Positions 1-8,987 are shown, counted from the first letter of the stretch. The stretch: 64,000 nt of DNA from Pseudarthrobacter polychromogenes (GCF_014644495.1 NZ_BMKU01000003.1:120690-184689); one strand, 5' to 3'. Notes: generated from the letters alone by a model not told the origin. Numbers and translations are program-made.

Positions 1-789
1 CGCCGGAAGGCGGGCAAGGGGGCCTCGAAGCAGCTGCTGGGGATCCTGGGCATTATCGGATTCCTGGCGACGTGGGAGCTCATTCCCCGGCTCGGCCTGA
101 TCGATGAACGGTTCCTCCCGCCCGCCAGCGAGGTCATAGCCGCCCTGGTCGTCGACTTCGGACTGACGGCCTTCTGGGTTGCGGTGGGCGAGACCATGAA
201 GGCGTGGTTCCTCGGCCTGCTGATGGCAGTGGCGGCAGCCGTCCTGCTGGGCTTTATCATCGGCTCCAGCGATTTCCTGCGGAAGGCCACCAATTCAACC
301 ATCGAGTTCCTTCGACCCATCCCGTCGGTTGCCCTCATCCCGTTGGCCGTGCTGCTCTTCGGCGTGAAAATCGAGTCGTCCCTGCTCCTGATTGTTTACG
401 CCTCCTTTTGGCAGGTCCTGATCCAGGTGCTGTACGGAGTGGCCGATGTGGACATGGTTGCCAACAACACCGCCAAGACGTACGGCCTGGGCAGGATGGC
501 CCGGATCCGGTACGTGGTCTTTCCCACCGCACTGCCCTACCTGATGACGGGCGTGCGGCTCGCCGCCGCCGTGGCGCTGGTCCTGGCCATCACCGCGGAA
601 CTCGTCATCGGATCCCCGGGACTCGGCAGGGAGATCGCCCTGGCCCAGTCCGGCGGCGCCATCTCCGGCATGTACGCCCTGGTGTTGGCCACCGGCCTGA
701 TCGGCGTCCTCATCAACATGCTGATGCGCCAGATCGAAAAAAGGATCCTGGGCTGGCACTCGTCCATCCGGTCGGAGGTGATCGTATGA
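1..789 (+). CDS. ABC transporter permease, SsuC/TauC type (5' end outside window)
   Basis: This is an inner-membrane permease of the binding-protein-dependent importer family that carries nitrate, sulfonate, taurine or pyrimidine-type solutes. The frame is open from base 1, so the start lies to the left; about 262 residues are present. Several hydrophobic segments are visible. The cytoplasmic EAA-type loop, which contacts the ATPase, appears around the conserved AKTYGLGRMARIRYVVFP stretch. The stop overlaps the start of the next permease (ATGA), showing translational coupling. Together with the next two genes it forms one importer. The substrate-binding protein is not in view, so the substrate cannot be assigned. 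Confidence 0.88.
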   Translation, partial: RRKAGKGASKQLLGILGIIGFLATWELIPRLGLIDERFLPPASEVIAALVVDFGLTAFWVAVGETMKAWFLGLLMAVAAAVLLGFIIGSSDFLRKATNSTIEFLRPIPSVALIPLAVLLFGVKIESSLLLIVYASFWQVLIQVLYGVADVDMVANNTAKTYGLGRMARIRYVVFPTALPYLMTGVRLAAAVALVLAITAELVIGSPGLGREIALAQSGGAISGMYALVLATGLIGVLINMLMRQIEKRILGWHSSIRSEVIV

Positions 790-1559
790 GGACGGCCAGG
801 AACATCGGCTACATCCTGGGACTGCCGGCGCTGCTGGTCCTGGTCTGGTGGGTGTCCACCCTGGGCTCAGTCAACTTCTTTGTCCCCAAGCCAGCAGACC
901 TCGTGGAGACGTTTGGCGAGGTCTGGTTCGGTGAGCGCTTCTTTTCCGATGTCCTGCCCAGCCTGGGCCGGCTTGTGGTGGGCGTCGCCGTTGCCATCCT
1001 TATCGGGGTGGTGGGCGGTGTCCTGATCGGATCCGTCCGCTGGCTGCGGGCCCTCCTGGAACCAACGCTTGAGTTCTTCCGCGCCATCCCGCCCCCGGTC
1101 CTGGTGCCGGTCCTCATGCTGCTCATGGGAATAACCGATTCCATGAAGGTCATGGTGATCATCTCCGGCTGCGTCTGGCCGGTGCTGCTGAACACCATCG
1201 AAGGCGTCCGGGCCGTGGACCCTGTCCTTTCCGACTCCGCCCACACCTACGGCATCAGCGGCTGGGCGCGGGTCCGGTACCTGGTGCTGCCCTCCGCTAG
1301 CCCGCAGATCATGGCCGGCGTCCGCCAGTCGCTGTCCCTCGGGCTGATCCTGATGGTGATCTCCGAAATGTTTGCCTCGTCCTCCGGGCTGGGCTTTACG
1401 ATCGTCCAGTTCCAGCGGTCCTTCGCCATCCCCGAGATGTGGTCCGGCATCGTGGTCCTGGGCCTGCTGGGCGTGGCCATGTCCTTCATCTTCCAGTGGG
1501 CCGAACGGAACATCCTGCGCTGGTACCACGGCCAGAAAGAGGTAGAAAATGCAGCCTGA
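786..1559 (+). CDS. ABC transporter permease, second SsuC/TauC-type subunit
   Basis: A 257-residue permease of the same family as the gene before it. It starts at the ATG inside the ATGA overlap at 786-789; a much longer reading frame upstream in this phase only shadows the first permease. It has five to six hydrophobic segments and the same EAA-loop pattern (AHTYGISGWARVRYLVLP). Two different permeases in tandem suggest a heterodimeric membrane channel. It overlaps the following ATPase gene by 11 bases, so the three genes are translated as a unit. Confidence 0.9.
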   Translation: MRTARNIGYILGLPALLVLVWWVSTLGSVNFFVPKPADLVETFGEVWFGERFFSDVLPSLGRLVVGVAVAILIGVVGGVLIGSVRWLRALLEPTLEFFRAIPPPVLVPVLMLLMGITDSMKVMVIISGCVWPVLLNTIEGVRAVDPVLSDSAHTYGISGWARVRYLVLPSASPQIMAGVRQSLSLGLILMVISEMFASSSGLGFTIVQFQRSFAIPEMWSGIVVLGLLGVAMSFIFQWAERNILRWYHGQKEVENAA

Positions 1560-2394
1560 CGCCACTCAAGCAAACACGGAGGCCACGCTTTCCGTACGGG
1601 GGCTGAAGAAGGTCTACCAGACCGACGGCGGCGACGTCGAGGCTGTCCGGAACCTCACCTTCGACCTGCGCGCCGGGGAGCTGGCCTGCCTGGTGGGGCC
1701 TTCCGGGTCCGGTAAAACCACACTGCTCAAGTGCATCTCCGGACTCATGGCGCCCACCGAGGGCGAGGTGCTCCTTGACGGCAAGCGCGTGACCGGCCCA
1801 CCGAAGAAGATGGCGGTGGTCTTCCAGGAATACGGGCGTTCGCTGTTCCCGTGGATGCGGGTGCGGGACAACGTGGAACTGCCACTGAAGAACCAGGGTG
1901 TCCCCAAGGGCGAACGCGACCGGCTGGTGGACAACGCACTCGAAGCAGTGGGCCTCTCCCACGTCCCGCGGTCCTACCCCTGGCAGCTCTCCGGCGGCAT
2001 GCAGCAGCGCGTCGCAATCGCCCGGGCCATCGCCTACCAGCCCGAGGTCCTGCTCATGGACGAGCCGTTCGCCGCGGTGGATGCCCAGACCCGTGCCGAC
2101 CTTGAGGACCTGATCCGGGTTGTCTGGAAAAAACTCGGCGTGACAGTGCTGTTCGTGACCCACGACATTGACGAATCCGTCTACCTTGGCGAGCGGGTCA
2201 TCATCCTGTCGAGCTCTCCGACGGTGATCCAGGAGGACATCCAGATCGACCTCCCGGCGGACCGTGACCAGCTGAACACCCGTTCCCTGCCGCGCTTTAC
2301 CGAGTTGCGCCACCACGTCTACGAACAGATCCAGCTGGCCAAGAAGGGACACCGGCCGGCTGCGGCTACCTCCGGGGGAGCAGGCACCGAATAG
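1549..2394 (+). CDS. ABC transporter ATP-binding protein, SsuB/TauB type
   Basis: A 281-residue ATPase that powers the two permeases encoded immediately upstream. It shows Walker A GPSGSGKT near residue 50, the Q-loop FQEYGRSLFPW, the signature LSGGMQQR near residue 147, Walker B VLLMDEP near residue 170 and the switch histidine in FVTHDIDES. The sequence pattern and length match the nitrate/sulfonate/bicarbonate branch. The start lies inside the upstream permease, consistent with coupling. The tail is Ala/Gly-rich. It ends 26 bases before the convergent DUF2461 gene, with no obvious terminator between. Confidence 0.92.
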   Translation: MQPDATQANTEATLSVRGLKKVYQTDGGDVEAVRNLTFDLRAGELACLVGPSGSGKTTLLKCISGLMAPTEGEVLLDGKRVTGPPKKMAVVFQEYGRSLFPWMRVRDNVELPLKNQGVPKGERDRLVDNALEAVGLSHVPRSYPWQLSGGMQQRVAIARAIAYQPEVLLMDEPFAAVDAQTRADLEDLIRVVWKKLGVTVLFVTHDIDESVYLGERVIILSSSPTVIQEDIQIDLPADRDQLNTRSLPRFTELRHHVYEQIQLAKKGHRPAAATSGGAGTE

Positions 2395-2420
2395 GGAATT
2401 CGCACAAGGGGGTACACCGC

Positions 2421-3056
2421 TCAAGGGGCTGCGTGCCGGCTGACCCAGTCCACCAACGGGCGCAGGTCATCCCACAGCTCCGCGATTTCATGGACCGCGC
2501 CGGGGGTGGCCAGCCAGTCCGGCATGCCCAGGCTGACGCTGGCTGAGAGGGATTTGTGCTTCAGGAGTTCCGCCCGCGGATGCTCGCGGGCGTACCCGCG
2601 CGGCACTGTTTTCAGTTTCTCGCCCTCAACAGAGAAGCCGGCTGCGGCAACGGCCTCCAGAATGTGGCGGAGAGCCTCACCGGTGCCCGAGGCGTCCACC
2701 GCGTTGCGGTAGCGGGCCAGCTGCGCAGGGGTGTGCGAGTGGCAGCCCCCGCCCACCAGCAGGCCTTCAGCGCTTATCTGCAGGTAGTAGCCAACACCCT
2801 CCTGGACGGACGCCACCGCACCCTGGGCCGTCTTGTACGGGGACTTGTCCTCGGAGAACCGGATATCCCTGTTGGGCCGGAAAAGCTTCGCCGGACCGAA
2901 CCGGGGCTCCAGCTCTGCGAGCAGTGATGCCAGCGGTTCCTTGACCAGCGACTGGTACCCCGCCCGGTGTTCCTGCCACCACTCCCGGTTGTTGTTGTCC
3001 TGAAGCTCTTCGTAGAACCCAAAAGCGCCGGCCGGGATGCCCTGGAAAGATGTCAT
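2421..3056 (-). CDS. DUF2461 family protein
   Basis: A 211-residue soluble protein of the DUF2461 (TIGR02453) family, whose function is unknown. The family signature is visible: an N-terminal FYEELQDNNNREWW segment (family pattern: leap, NN, WF/WW), then RFSEDKSPYKT near residue 65 and a GGGCHSHTPAQLARYR segment. There is no signal peptide or membrane segment. It stands alone, converging on the ABC importer on one side and lying downstream of the catalase terminator on the other. Confidence 0.85.
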   Translation of the reverse strand: MTSFQGIPAGAFGFYEELQDNNNREWWQEHRAGYQSLVKEPLASLLAELEPRFGPAKLFRPNRDIRFSEDKSPYKTAQGAVASVQEGVGYYLQISAEGLLVGGGCHSHTPAQLARYRNAVDASGTGEALRHILEAVAAAGFSVEGEKLKTVPRGYAREHPRAELLKHKSLSASVSLGMPDWLATPGAVHEIAELWDDLRPLVDWVSRHAAP

Positions 3057-3130
3057 GGTGCGAGCCTAGGGGCGCCCCGCACCGGAGGACAGTGCCCGGA
3101 TCCGCTATGTGCACAAGCTGCCCTATGTGG

Positions 3131-3173
3131 AAAAGGGGCCACCCCGCCACGGAATCCGTGACGGGGTGGCCCC
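3131..3173 (-). terminator. Intrinsic terminator of the fur-katA operon
   Basis: A 12-bp GC-rich stem (GGGGCCACCCCG at 3135-3146 with its complement at 3162-3173) encloses a second 5-bp stem CACGG/CCGTG. Read on the minus strand it is followed by TTTT (3134-3131). It lies 26 bases after the catalase stop codon. Confidence 0.85.
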
Positions 3174-3198
3174 TGGAGCAACCTCAGGAAAGGCTGGA

Positions 3199-4695
3199 TT
3201 AGCCGATCTTGTTGGCTGATTCTGCGTCCGAAGCCGGCGCTGACGGGGCGTCTGCGGCACCGAGGTTGGCGCGCAGCTTGGCGCCGAGGTCGGCGTCAAC
3301 GTTCGTCCAGTACTGGATGGCGCGTTCCTTGATGCCGGGGCTCTTCACGCCGCCCACGGCACCAGTGATGGTCTCGAGCAGGCGGGCCTTGGCGCCGTCG
3401 TCGAAAACCTCGCGGTACAGCGTGCCGGCCTGGACAAAGTCGCTGTCCTCAGCGTGGAGGGAGTGCGCAGCCAGCGTCAGCTCGCCGTCGTTCTCCCAGC
3501 CGCCGGCCGGGTTCTGCGGCTCCACGGCAGCCGGGCCGCCCACGGAGTTGGGGGCGTACACCGGAACGGACGGGGCGTTGAAGTGGTAACGCCCGGCGCC
3601 GTCCTGGCTGTAGTTGTTGACCTGGTTCTTCGGCTGGTTCACCGGGATCTGCGCGTGGTTGGTGCCTACGCGGTAGCGGTGCGCGTCCGCGTAGGAGAAG
3701 ATGCGGGCCTGCAGCATCTTGTCCGGGGAAGCGGCGATGCCCGGAACGAAGTTCGACGGCGCGAAAGTGGCCTGCTCGATCTGTGCGAAGTAGTTCTCCG
3801 GGTTCCGGTTCAGCTCCATGGTGCCCACCTTGATCAGCGGGTAGTCGCCGTGCGGCCACACCTTGGTCAGGTCGAACGGGTTGAAGCGGTAGGTCTTGGC
3901 GTCCTCGTACGGCATGACCTGGACGTGCAGGTCCCAGGACGGGAAGTTGCCGGCTTCGATGTTCTCGGACAGGTCGCGGATGTAGTAGTCAGCGTCCGAG
4001 CCGGCCAGCTGCTCTGCCTGCTCGCTGCCCATGGAGTTCACGCCCTGGTTGGACTTGAAGTGGTACTTGACCCAGAAGCGCTCGCCCTCGGCGTTGATCC
4101 ACTGGTAGGTGTGCGAGCCGTAGCCCTGCATTTCACGCCAGGAGGCGGGCAGGCCGCGGTCGCCCATCAGCCAGGTGACCTGGTGGGCGGATTCGGGGGA
4201 CAAGGTCCAGAAGTCCCACTGCATGTCTGCGTCGCGCAGGTGGGTGCCCGGGAGGCGCTTCTGGGAGTGGATGAAGTCCGGGAACTTGATGCCGTCGCGG
4301 ATGAAGAAGACGGGGGTGTTGTTGCCCACGAGGTCGTAGTTGCCCTCGGAGGTGTAGAACTTCACGGCGAAGCCGCGGGGATCGCGCCAGGTGTCCGGAG
4401 AGCCGCTTTCGCCTGCCACGGAGGAGAAGCGGATCAGCATCTCGGTTTCGACGCCGGGCTGGAGGAAGGCTGCCTTGGTGTACCTGGACACGTCCTCGGT
4501 GGCCTTGAACGTGCCGAATGCGCCGCCGCCCTTGGCGTGCACTACGCGCTCCGGAACCCGCTCGCGGTTGAACTGGGCGAGCTTTTCCACCAGGTAGTGG
4601 TCAGTCAGGATGATGGCACCGTCGGCACCGGTTGACTTGGAGTGCGCGTCGGACGTAACGGGGGCACCTGACTGGGTTGTTGAAATGGCAGTCAT
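3199..4695 (-). CDS. katA: Catalase (monofunctional haem catalase)
   Basis: A 498-residue cytoplasmic catalase that breaks down hydrogen peroxide. The distal-haem histidine lies in [12 protein letters not shown], the distal asparagine in [10 protein letters not shown], and the proximal haem-ligand tyrosine in [12 protein letters not shown]. Length fits small-subunit catalases. The frame is open for 34 more codons upstream, but the ATG at 4695 is preceded by AGGAG at the right distance and matches the usual MTAIST-like N-terminus. It starts 16 bases after a Fur-family gene in the same direction, which places it under that regulator. Confidence 0.96.
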   Translation of the reverse strand: MTAISTTQSGAPVTSDAHSKSTGADGAIILTDHYLVEKLAQFNRERVPERVVHAKGGGAFGTFKATEDVSRYTKAAFLQPGVETEMLIRFSSVAGESGSPDTWRDPRGFAVKFYTSEGNYDLVGNNTPVFFIRDGIKFPDFIHSQKRLPGTHLRDADMQWDFWTLSPESAHQVTWLMGDRGLPASWREMQGYGSHTYQWINAEGERFWVKYHFKSNQGVNSMGSEQAEQLAGSDADYYIRDLSENIEAGNFPSWDLHVQVMPYEDAKTYRFNPFDLTKVWPHGDYPLIKVGTMELNRNPENYFAQIEQATFAPSNFVPGIAASPDKMLQARIFSYADAHRYRVGTNHAQIPVNQPKNQVNNYSQDGAGRYHFNAPSVPVYAPNSVGGPAAVEPQNPAGGWENDGELTLAAHSLHAEDSDFVQAGTLYREVFDDGAKARLLETITGAVGGVKSPGIKERAIQYWTNVDADLGAKLRANLGAADAPSAPASDAESANKIG

Positions 4696-4711
4696 TGTTC
4701 TCCTATTTCTC

Positions 4712-5197
4712 TTATTTCTGTGTTTCTTCAGAGGGACGATTGGAAGGAAGTTGTTGGGACTGCTGGCAGTCCTGGCAGATGCCCTGGTACATGACATCGG
4801 CGATCTGGATGGTCATCGGCTTGGTTTCCTCATCCCAGTGGGGGGTGAGGCAGGGCGCGTGGCCCACTGCGCAGTCGACGTCCTCCACGCGGCCGCAGCT
4901 GATGCAGATGGCGTGGTGGTGGTTGTCTCCCACCCGTGTTTCGTACAGGGCGGGGGAGTGCGGGGGCTCAAACCTGCGGAGCATATGCAGGTCAGTCAGG
5001 TCGCCCAGCACCACATACACGGACTGGGCCGTCAGCTCGGGAAGCTCGGCACGGGCGGCGCTCAGGATGCTTTCGGCGGGGGAATGGGGATGGCGTTCGA
5101 CGGCGGACAGGACCGCCAGCCGCTGTTTGGTCACCCTGCGGCCGTGGGCGCGCAGGGCGGCAGCCCATGCTTCGTGGCCGTCAAAGTGTTCCGTCAT
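4712..5197 (-). CDS. Fur-family peroxide/metal-responsive repressor
   Basis: A 161-residue Fur-family regulator, probably the PerR/FurA-type repressor of the adjacent catalase. The N-terminal winged-helix domain contains [12 protein letters not shown]. The dimerisation domain has the metal-binding [10 protein letters not shown] stretch and a second CxxC pair near the C-terminus (CQDCQQ), giving the two CxxC pairs of a structural zinc site. I chose the ATG at 5197; a TTG four codons earlier is possible but would fall at or near the predicted transcript start. A palindromic operator containing the -10 box lies just upstream, indicating autoregulation. Confidence 0.9.
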   Translation of the reverse strand: MTEHFDGHEAWAAALRAHGRRVTKQRLAVLSAVERHPHSPAESILSAARAELPELTAQSVYVVLGDLTDLHMLRRFEPPHSPALYETRVGDNHHHAICISCGRVEDVDCAVGHAPCLTPHWDEETKPMTIQIADVMYQGICQDCQQSQQLPSNRPSEETQK

Positions 5198-5212
5198 GAC
5201 ACCATTCAAGCA

Positions 5213-5237
5213 CTTATTATGAACATCTCACAATAAG
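5213..5237. promoter_or_regulatory. Fur/PerR-type operator overlapping the fur-katA promoter
   Basis: A 25-bp inverted repeat: CTTATTATG, 7-base spacer, CACAATAAG, with 8 of 9 arm positions complementary. It is AT-rich in very GC-rich surroundings and ends 16 bases before the regulator's ATG. A minus-strand CATAAT hexamer inside it (5221-5216) can serve as the -10 box, so a bound repressor would block polymerase. Confidence 0.8.
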
Positions 5238-5292
5238 GCTGGACTAACCTCGCGGGAACCAGCAGCCACATCCGCACCACTAGGGTTGCAGG

Positions 5293-6564
5293 GTGGGGAA
5301 ACTGCTCGCTGACATCACGCCGCTCCGGGAGAGCCCGGCGTTCCGCAGGCTCTGGCTGGGATCGGCCGTGTCCGCCGTCGGAAGCCAGCTCACGTTGGTG
5401 GCAGTCAGCCTGCAGGTCTACCGCCTGACCCAGGACAGCTTCTACGTGGGGTTGCTGGCCGTTTTCGCCCTGGTGCCGCTGGTCATTGGCGGGCTGCTGG
5501 GCGGTTCCATCGCCGACGCCCACGACCGCCGCAAGGTGGCCCTGCTCGCCACCTCTGTCCTGTGGCTCACGACAGGCGTGATTGCCCTGCAGTCCTGGCT
5601 GCAGCTGGACAATGTGTGGCTCCTGTACCTGTTGGTGGCGGCGCAGAGCGGAGCCCAGGCCATCAACCAGCCGGCCCGCAGCGCCATCCTCCCCATGCTG
5701 GTCCGCAAGGAACTCCTGCCCGCAGCCAACGCCCTCAGCATGATGTCCTTCGGCCTCGCCATGACGGCAGGTCCCCTGCTGGCCGGCGTGCTGGTCGCCT
5801 GGATAGGGTTCGCCTGGACCTACACGCTCGACTTCATCAGCTTCGCGTTCGTCCTGTGGGCGGTGTACCGGCTGCCGCCCCTCCCGCCGTCGGGAACTCC
5901 GCGCCGGCCCGGGCTCCGCTCCGTCGTCGAGGGCTTCCGCTTCCTGGGCACCCGGCCCAACCTGCGCATGACCTTCGTCATTGACCTGATCGCCATGATC
6001 CTGGCCCAGCCGCGGGCGCTCATGCCGGCCATCGGCGCGGTCATGATCGGCGGCGGCGAGGCCACCGTGGGCGTCCTCCTTGCCTCCACCGCCATCGGCG
6101 CCTTCCTGGCCGGGCTGTTCTCCGGGCCGCTCGGGAATGTGCGCCGGCAGGGGAGCGCCGTGGTTTTCTCGGTGATGGGGTGGGGCGCCTCCATCGCCGG
6201 GTTCGGGCTTGTGGTGCTGCTGGCCGGGCGCGTCCCGGACGGAGCGGTGACGCTGTGGCTGCTTCCCGCAGCACTGTGCTGCGCGCTGGCCGGAATCGCC
6301 GATTCCATCAGCGGCGTTTTCCGCCACACCATCCTGCAGGCCGCAACGCCGGACCACCTCCGCGGGCGCCTCCAGGGGGTGTTCATCGTGGTGGTGGCGG
6401 GAGGCCCCAGGATCGGTGACCTGCTGGCAGGCGGCGCAACTAAAATCGTGGCAGAGGGCTGGGTCCTGCTGATCGGCGGCTTCCTCTGCGCCGCCGGCGC
6501 CTGGGCGGCCGCAAAGCTGCAGCCCGGCTTCAGGGAATACGACGCACGGAACCCTGTTCCCTAG
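5293..6564 (+). CDS. MFS transporter, EntS/enterobactin-exporter-like
   Basis: A 423-residue major facilitator with about twelve hydrophobic segments. The loop-2/3 motif GGSIADAHDRRK (family pattern GxxxDRxxRR) is present near residue 72, and the N-terminus FRRLWLGSAVSAVGSQLT is typical of the MFS_3 branch that includes EntS. EntS relatives export siderophores or drugs; the substrate here is unknown. The GTG start at 5293 is the first in frame and fits the family N-terminus. It is divergent from the Fur regulator, so a shared control region (including the operator) lies between them, which would suit a metal-linked role. That link is an inference. Confidence 0.85.
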   Translation: MGKLLADITPLRESPAFRRLWLGSAVSAVGSQLTLVAVSLQVYRLTQDSFYVGLLAVFALVPLVIGGLLGGSIADAHDRRKVALLATSVLWLTTGVIALQSWLQLDNVWLLYLLVAAQSGAQAINQPARSAILPMLVRKELLPAANALSMMSFGLAMTAGPLLAGVLVAWIGFAWTYTLDFISFAFVLWAVYRLPPLPPSGTPRRPGLRSVVEGFRFLGTRPNLRMTFVIDLIAMILAQPRALMPAIGAVMIGGGEATVGVLLASTAIGAFLAGLFSGPLGNVRRQGSAVVFSVMGWGASIAGFGLVVLLAGRVPDGAVTLWLLPAALCCALAGIADSISGVFRHTILQAATPDHLRGRLQGVFIVVVAGGPRIGDLLAGGATKIVAEGWVLLIGGFLCAAGAWAAAKLQPGFREYDARNPVP

Positions 6565-6596
6565 ACAGCCGTTCCCTTAGTGAGTAAGGAGGAGAC

Positions 6597-7466
6597 GTGC
6601 ACAAACATCACAACGGCCTCAAGACGGCGGCGCTCTTCGGTGTGCTGTGGGCGGTGCTCCTTGGGCTCGGGGCGGTGATCGGCACCAGCACCCGCAGCTC
6701 CGCGCCCATCTGGATCATGGCCCTGGTGGGGGTGTTTACCACCGCCTACGGATACTGGAACAGCGACAAGATCGCCATCCGGTCCATGCAGGCCATTCCC
6801 GTGGCCGAGGCGCAGGCCCCGCAGCTCTACCAGATGGTCCGCGAGCTGTCGGCCCGGGCCAACCAGCCCATGCCGCGCATCTATCTTTCGCCCACCATGA
6901 ACCCGAATGCCTTCGCCACCGGCCGGAACCCCCGCAATGCCGCGGTCTGCGTGACCCAGGGCATCCTGCAACTGTTGGACGCCCGGGAACTTCGCGGGGT
7001 CCTGGGGCATGAACTGATGCACGTCTATAACCGGGACATCCTCACCTCGTCAGTAGCCGCCGCCGTCGCAGGCGTGATCACCTCGGTGGGGCAGATGCTG
7101 CTGTTCTTCGGCGGCGGGGACCGCCGCAACTCCAATCCGCTGGCCATGATCGCCATGGCGCTGCTCGCCCCCTTCGCGGCGTCCCTGATCCAGCTCGCCA
7201 TTTCCCGGACGCGGGAGTACGACGCCGACGAGGACGGTTCGCAGCTGACCGGCGATCCGTTGGCCCTCGCCTCAGCCCTGGGCAAGATCGAGCGCGGCGT
7301 CAGTATCGCCCCGCTGCCCCAGGACCAGCGCCTGGTGAACGCCTCGCACCTGATGATCGCCAATCCGTTCCGCGGCGGGGCGATGAACAAGCTGTTCGCC
7401 ACGCATCCGCCCATGCGGGACAGGATTGCGCGGCTGGAGCGGATGGCCGGCCGGCCGCCAGCCTGA
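6597..7466 (+). CDS. htpX: HtpX-type M48 membrane metalloprotease
   Basis: A 289-residue membrane zinc protease of the HtpX family, which degrades damaged membrane proteins under stress. Two N-terminal membrane segments are followed by HELMH (H138, E139, H142), then two more hydrophobic segments and the distal zinc ligand glutamate in SRTREYDADEDG. The C-terminal LFATHPPMRDRIARLE is characteristic. The GTG start follows a strong AAGGAGGAG ribosome-binding site 32 bases after the MFS gene, so cotranscription is possible. The stop codon lies in the loop of a GC-rich hairpin. Confidence 0.94.
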   Translation: MHKHHNGLKTAALFGVLWAVLLGLGAVIGTSTRSSAPIWIMALVGVFTTAYGYWNSDKIAIRSMQAIPVAEAQAPQLYQMVRELSARANQPMPRIYLSPTMNPNAFATGRNPRNAAVCVTQGILQLLDARELRGVLGHELMHVYNRDILTSSVAAAVAGVITSVGQMLLFFGGGDRRNSNPLAMIAMALLAPFAASLIQLAISRTREYDADEDGSQLTGDPLALASALGKIERGVSIAPLPQDQRLVNASHLMIANPFRGGAMNKLFATHPPMRDRIARLERMAGRPPA

Positions 7467-7482
7467 CGTACGGCTGGCGGCC
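7453..7482. terminator. Hairpin around the htpX stop codon, possible bidirectional terminator
   Basis: An 11-bp perfect stem GGCCGCCAGCC/GGCTGGCGGCC with an 8-base loop. The loop contains the htpX TGA. It sits between convergent htpX and yajQ. No U-run follows on either strand, so termination strength is uncertain. Confidence 0.5.
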
Positions 7483-7515
7483 TGGATCCTGCGCGTCGAA
7501 AGCCGACGGGAAGGA

Positions 7516-8007
7516 CTAGCTGCGGAAGTTCACAAACTGCAGGTCGGCTTCGTCGAAGTCCTTCAGCAGGGCCATGGTGGCCTGCAGGTCGTCACGGGAC
7601 TTTGACGTCACGCGCAGTTCGTCGCCCTGGATCTGGGACTTGACGGACTTGGGCGCCTCGTCGCGGATGAGCTTGTTGATCTTCTTCGCCAGGTCCTGCG
7701 CGATTCCCTCCTTGATGGAGGCCTCGAGCCGGAACTCCTTGCCGGAGGGGTACGGCTCGCCGGTGTCCAGGGACTTCAGTGAGATGCCACGGCGGATCAG
7801 CTTGGACTGGAGGACGTCCAGCACCGCCAACACCCGTTCCTCCGAGTTGGCCTTCATCAGGATCTTGTCGCCGCTGAAGTCCACCTCGGCTCCCACACCC
7901 TTGAAGTCGTAGCGCTGGGCCAGTTCCTTCTGTGCCTGGTTCAGCGCGTTGGCCACTTCCTGCTTGTCCACTTTGCTTACGACGTCGAACGTTGACTCGC
8001 CTGCCAT
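7516..8007 (-). CDS. YajQ family nucleotide-binding protein
   Basis: A 163-residue protein of the YajQ (UPF0234) family, the exact length of the family. Members bind nucleotides or RNA, and some bind cyclic di-GMP. The N-terminus STFDVVSKVDKQEVANALNQ and the repeated ferredoxin-like halves (QRYDFKG early, QIQGDELRVTSKSRDDLQ late) are diagnostic. The start is the ATG at 8007, preceded by AAGGAGAG; the longer open frame upstream is not conserved-looking. It is monocistronic, convergent with htpX. Confidence 0.94.
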   Translation of the reverse strand: MAGESTFDVVSKVDKQEVANALNQAQKELAQRYDFKGVGAEVDFSGDKILMKANSEERVLAVLDVLQSKLIRRGISLKSLDTGEPYPSGKEFRLEASIKEGIAQDLAKKINKLIRDEAPKSVKSQIQGDELRVTSKSRDDLQATMALLKDFDEADLQFVNFRS

Positions 8008-8193
8008 GACTCTCCTTGTGCTGGTGGGAACCCTGTGCGCGGACAGGGCTTGATCGCTGCCTAAAAGCCTAATACGGATGCCGGTGTTGGTGGGGGAGTG
8101 GGGTTCACAGTTCCCTCTCAGCGGACACCCGGAGGGAACGAAGGAGGCCGCCGCAGAGTTGGAAAAGTTGGGAAGCTGCACGAAGGGAACACC

Positions 8194-8448
8194 ATGCACC
8201 GCAAGGCCGTCCGGTACGCCACGCGAACCACCACAGCAGCTGCTGGAGCGGTTGCCGGCGCCGCCAGCTCCGTCGCGGCCGCGGCAGTTGCTGCGGCCAT
8301 CATCTTCAGTCCCGTGCCGGACGCCTCGGCCCGGATGGAAGGTGTCCACGAGGACCTGCTCCGTGCTGTCCAGCTGAACCAGATCACAGAGGAGCAGGCC
8401 GTGAAGTTCGAAGCGCGGCTCGCCGGCAGGATCCTGGGCGGGGCCTGA
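8194..8448 (+). CDS. Small alanine-rich hypothetical protein with one membrane segment or signal peptide
   Basis: An 84-residue product that I do not recognise. A basic N-terminus (MHRKAVRYATR) leads into a hydrophobic alanine/valine-rich stretch (residues ~15-40), then a charged, helix-forming tail with many glutamates. This is compatible with a secreted or membrane-anchored peptide. The ATG at 8194 follows a weak GAAGGGA site. Its open frame extends upstream, but that part lacks a ribosome-binding site and looks non-coding. Confidence 0.5.
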   Translation: MHRKAVRYATRTTTAAAGAVAGAASSVAAAAVAAAIIFSPVPDASARMEGVHEDLLRAVQLNQITEEQAVKFEARLAGRILGGA

Positions 8449-8501
8449 TTCCGTCCCTTTCCCCTGGTATTGCAAGGGTTTTCGAGGCGTCCGCGGCCCG
8501 A

Positions 8502-8531
8502 TTCGATTCTTCGGCGGAAGTTCTGTAAAGT
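8502..8531 (+). promoter_or_regulatory. Promoter of tRNA-Tyr
   Basis: TTCGAT (8502-8507) and TAAAGT (8526-8531) with 18-base spacing, 86 bases upstream of the tRNA. The -10 matches the TA-A-T pattern of actinobacterial housekeeping promoters; the -35 is weak. Confidence 0.45.
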
Positions 8532-8616
8532 TGTCTTGCCCGCGGTTACTGGAAGCGGAACAGCCCGGAAACGGACGGTTCGCAGACTGCATCGGCGGGT
8601 ACTTCTTTTGAAGTTC

Positions 8617-8698
8617 GGCAGATTACCCGAGCGGCCAAAGGGGGCTGACTGTAAATCAGCTGGCAACGCCTACGGGGGTTCGAATCCCTCATCTGCCA
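8617..8698 (+). tRNA. tRNA-Tyr (anticodon GTA)
   Basis: An 82-base class II tRNA with a long variable arm. The acceptor stem GGCAGAT pairs with ATCTGCC (8691-8697). The anticodon loop CTGTAAA holds GTA at 8651-8653, and the T arm GGGGGTTCGAATCCCT is standard. CCA is not encoded. An intrinsic terminator follows directly. Confidence 0.97.
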
Positions 8699-8705
8699 CC
8701 CAAGG

Positions 8706-8743
8706 AAAAGCCTCCGGAACCGAATGGTTCCGGAGGCTTTTTT
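8706..8743 (+). terminator. Intrinsic terminator after tRNA-Tyr
   Basis: A 16-bp perfect stem (AAAAGCCTCCGGAACC at 8706-8721 with its complement at 8726-8741), GAAT loop, ending in a T-run. It starts 8 bases after the tRNA. Confidence 0.93.
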
Positions 8744-8987
8744 GTGCCCGGGCCCCGGATCCAGCGTCTGAGTCACGGGCTTGTTCGCGAATCCTGCCCA
8801 TGGAAGGTCCTGGGCCGCGAGGAAGGCCGGGAAGCCAGGCAGCGGGCCCGGCGTCGTGCGCGGAAGCCCCCTTCCGAAGCCGTGGAAAACCGCCGTCGAC
8901 ATCACTGGGAGCCCGGCGTAGGCTGGCAGCATCGGCGCATGTGCCCCGGTACCCTGCGTCGATATCCCCATCGATGAAGGAGGACCA

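Noticed and set aside
204..785. Long N-terminal extension of the second permease
   Set aside because: The extension overlaps the first permease throughout; the ATG at 786 with ATGA overlap gives the normal family length.
3454..4635. A 393-codon plus-strand frame antisense to the catalase gene
   Set aside because: Shadow of the katA coding strand; no ribosome-binding site and no recognisable motifs.
5198..5209. TTG start at 5209 for the Fur regulator
   Set aside because: It would lie at or before the predicted transcript start from the -10 box in the operator; the ATG at 5197 fits the family better.
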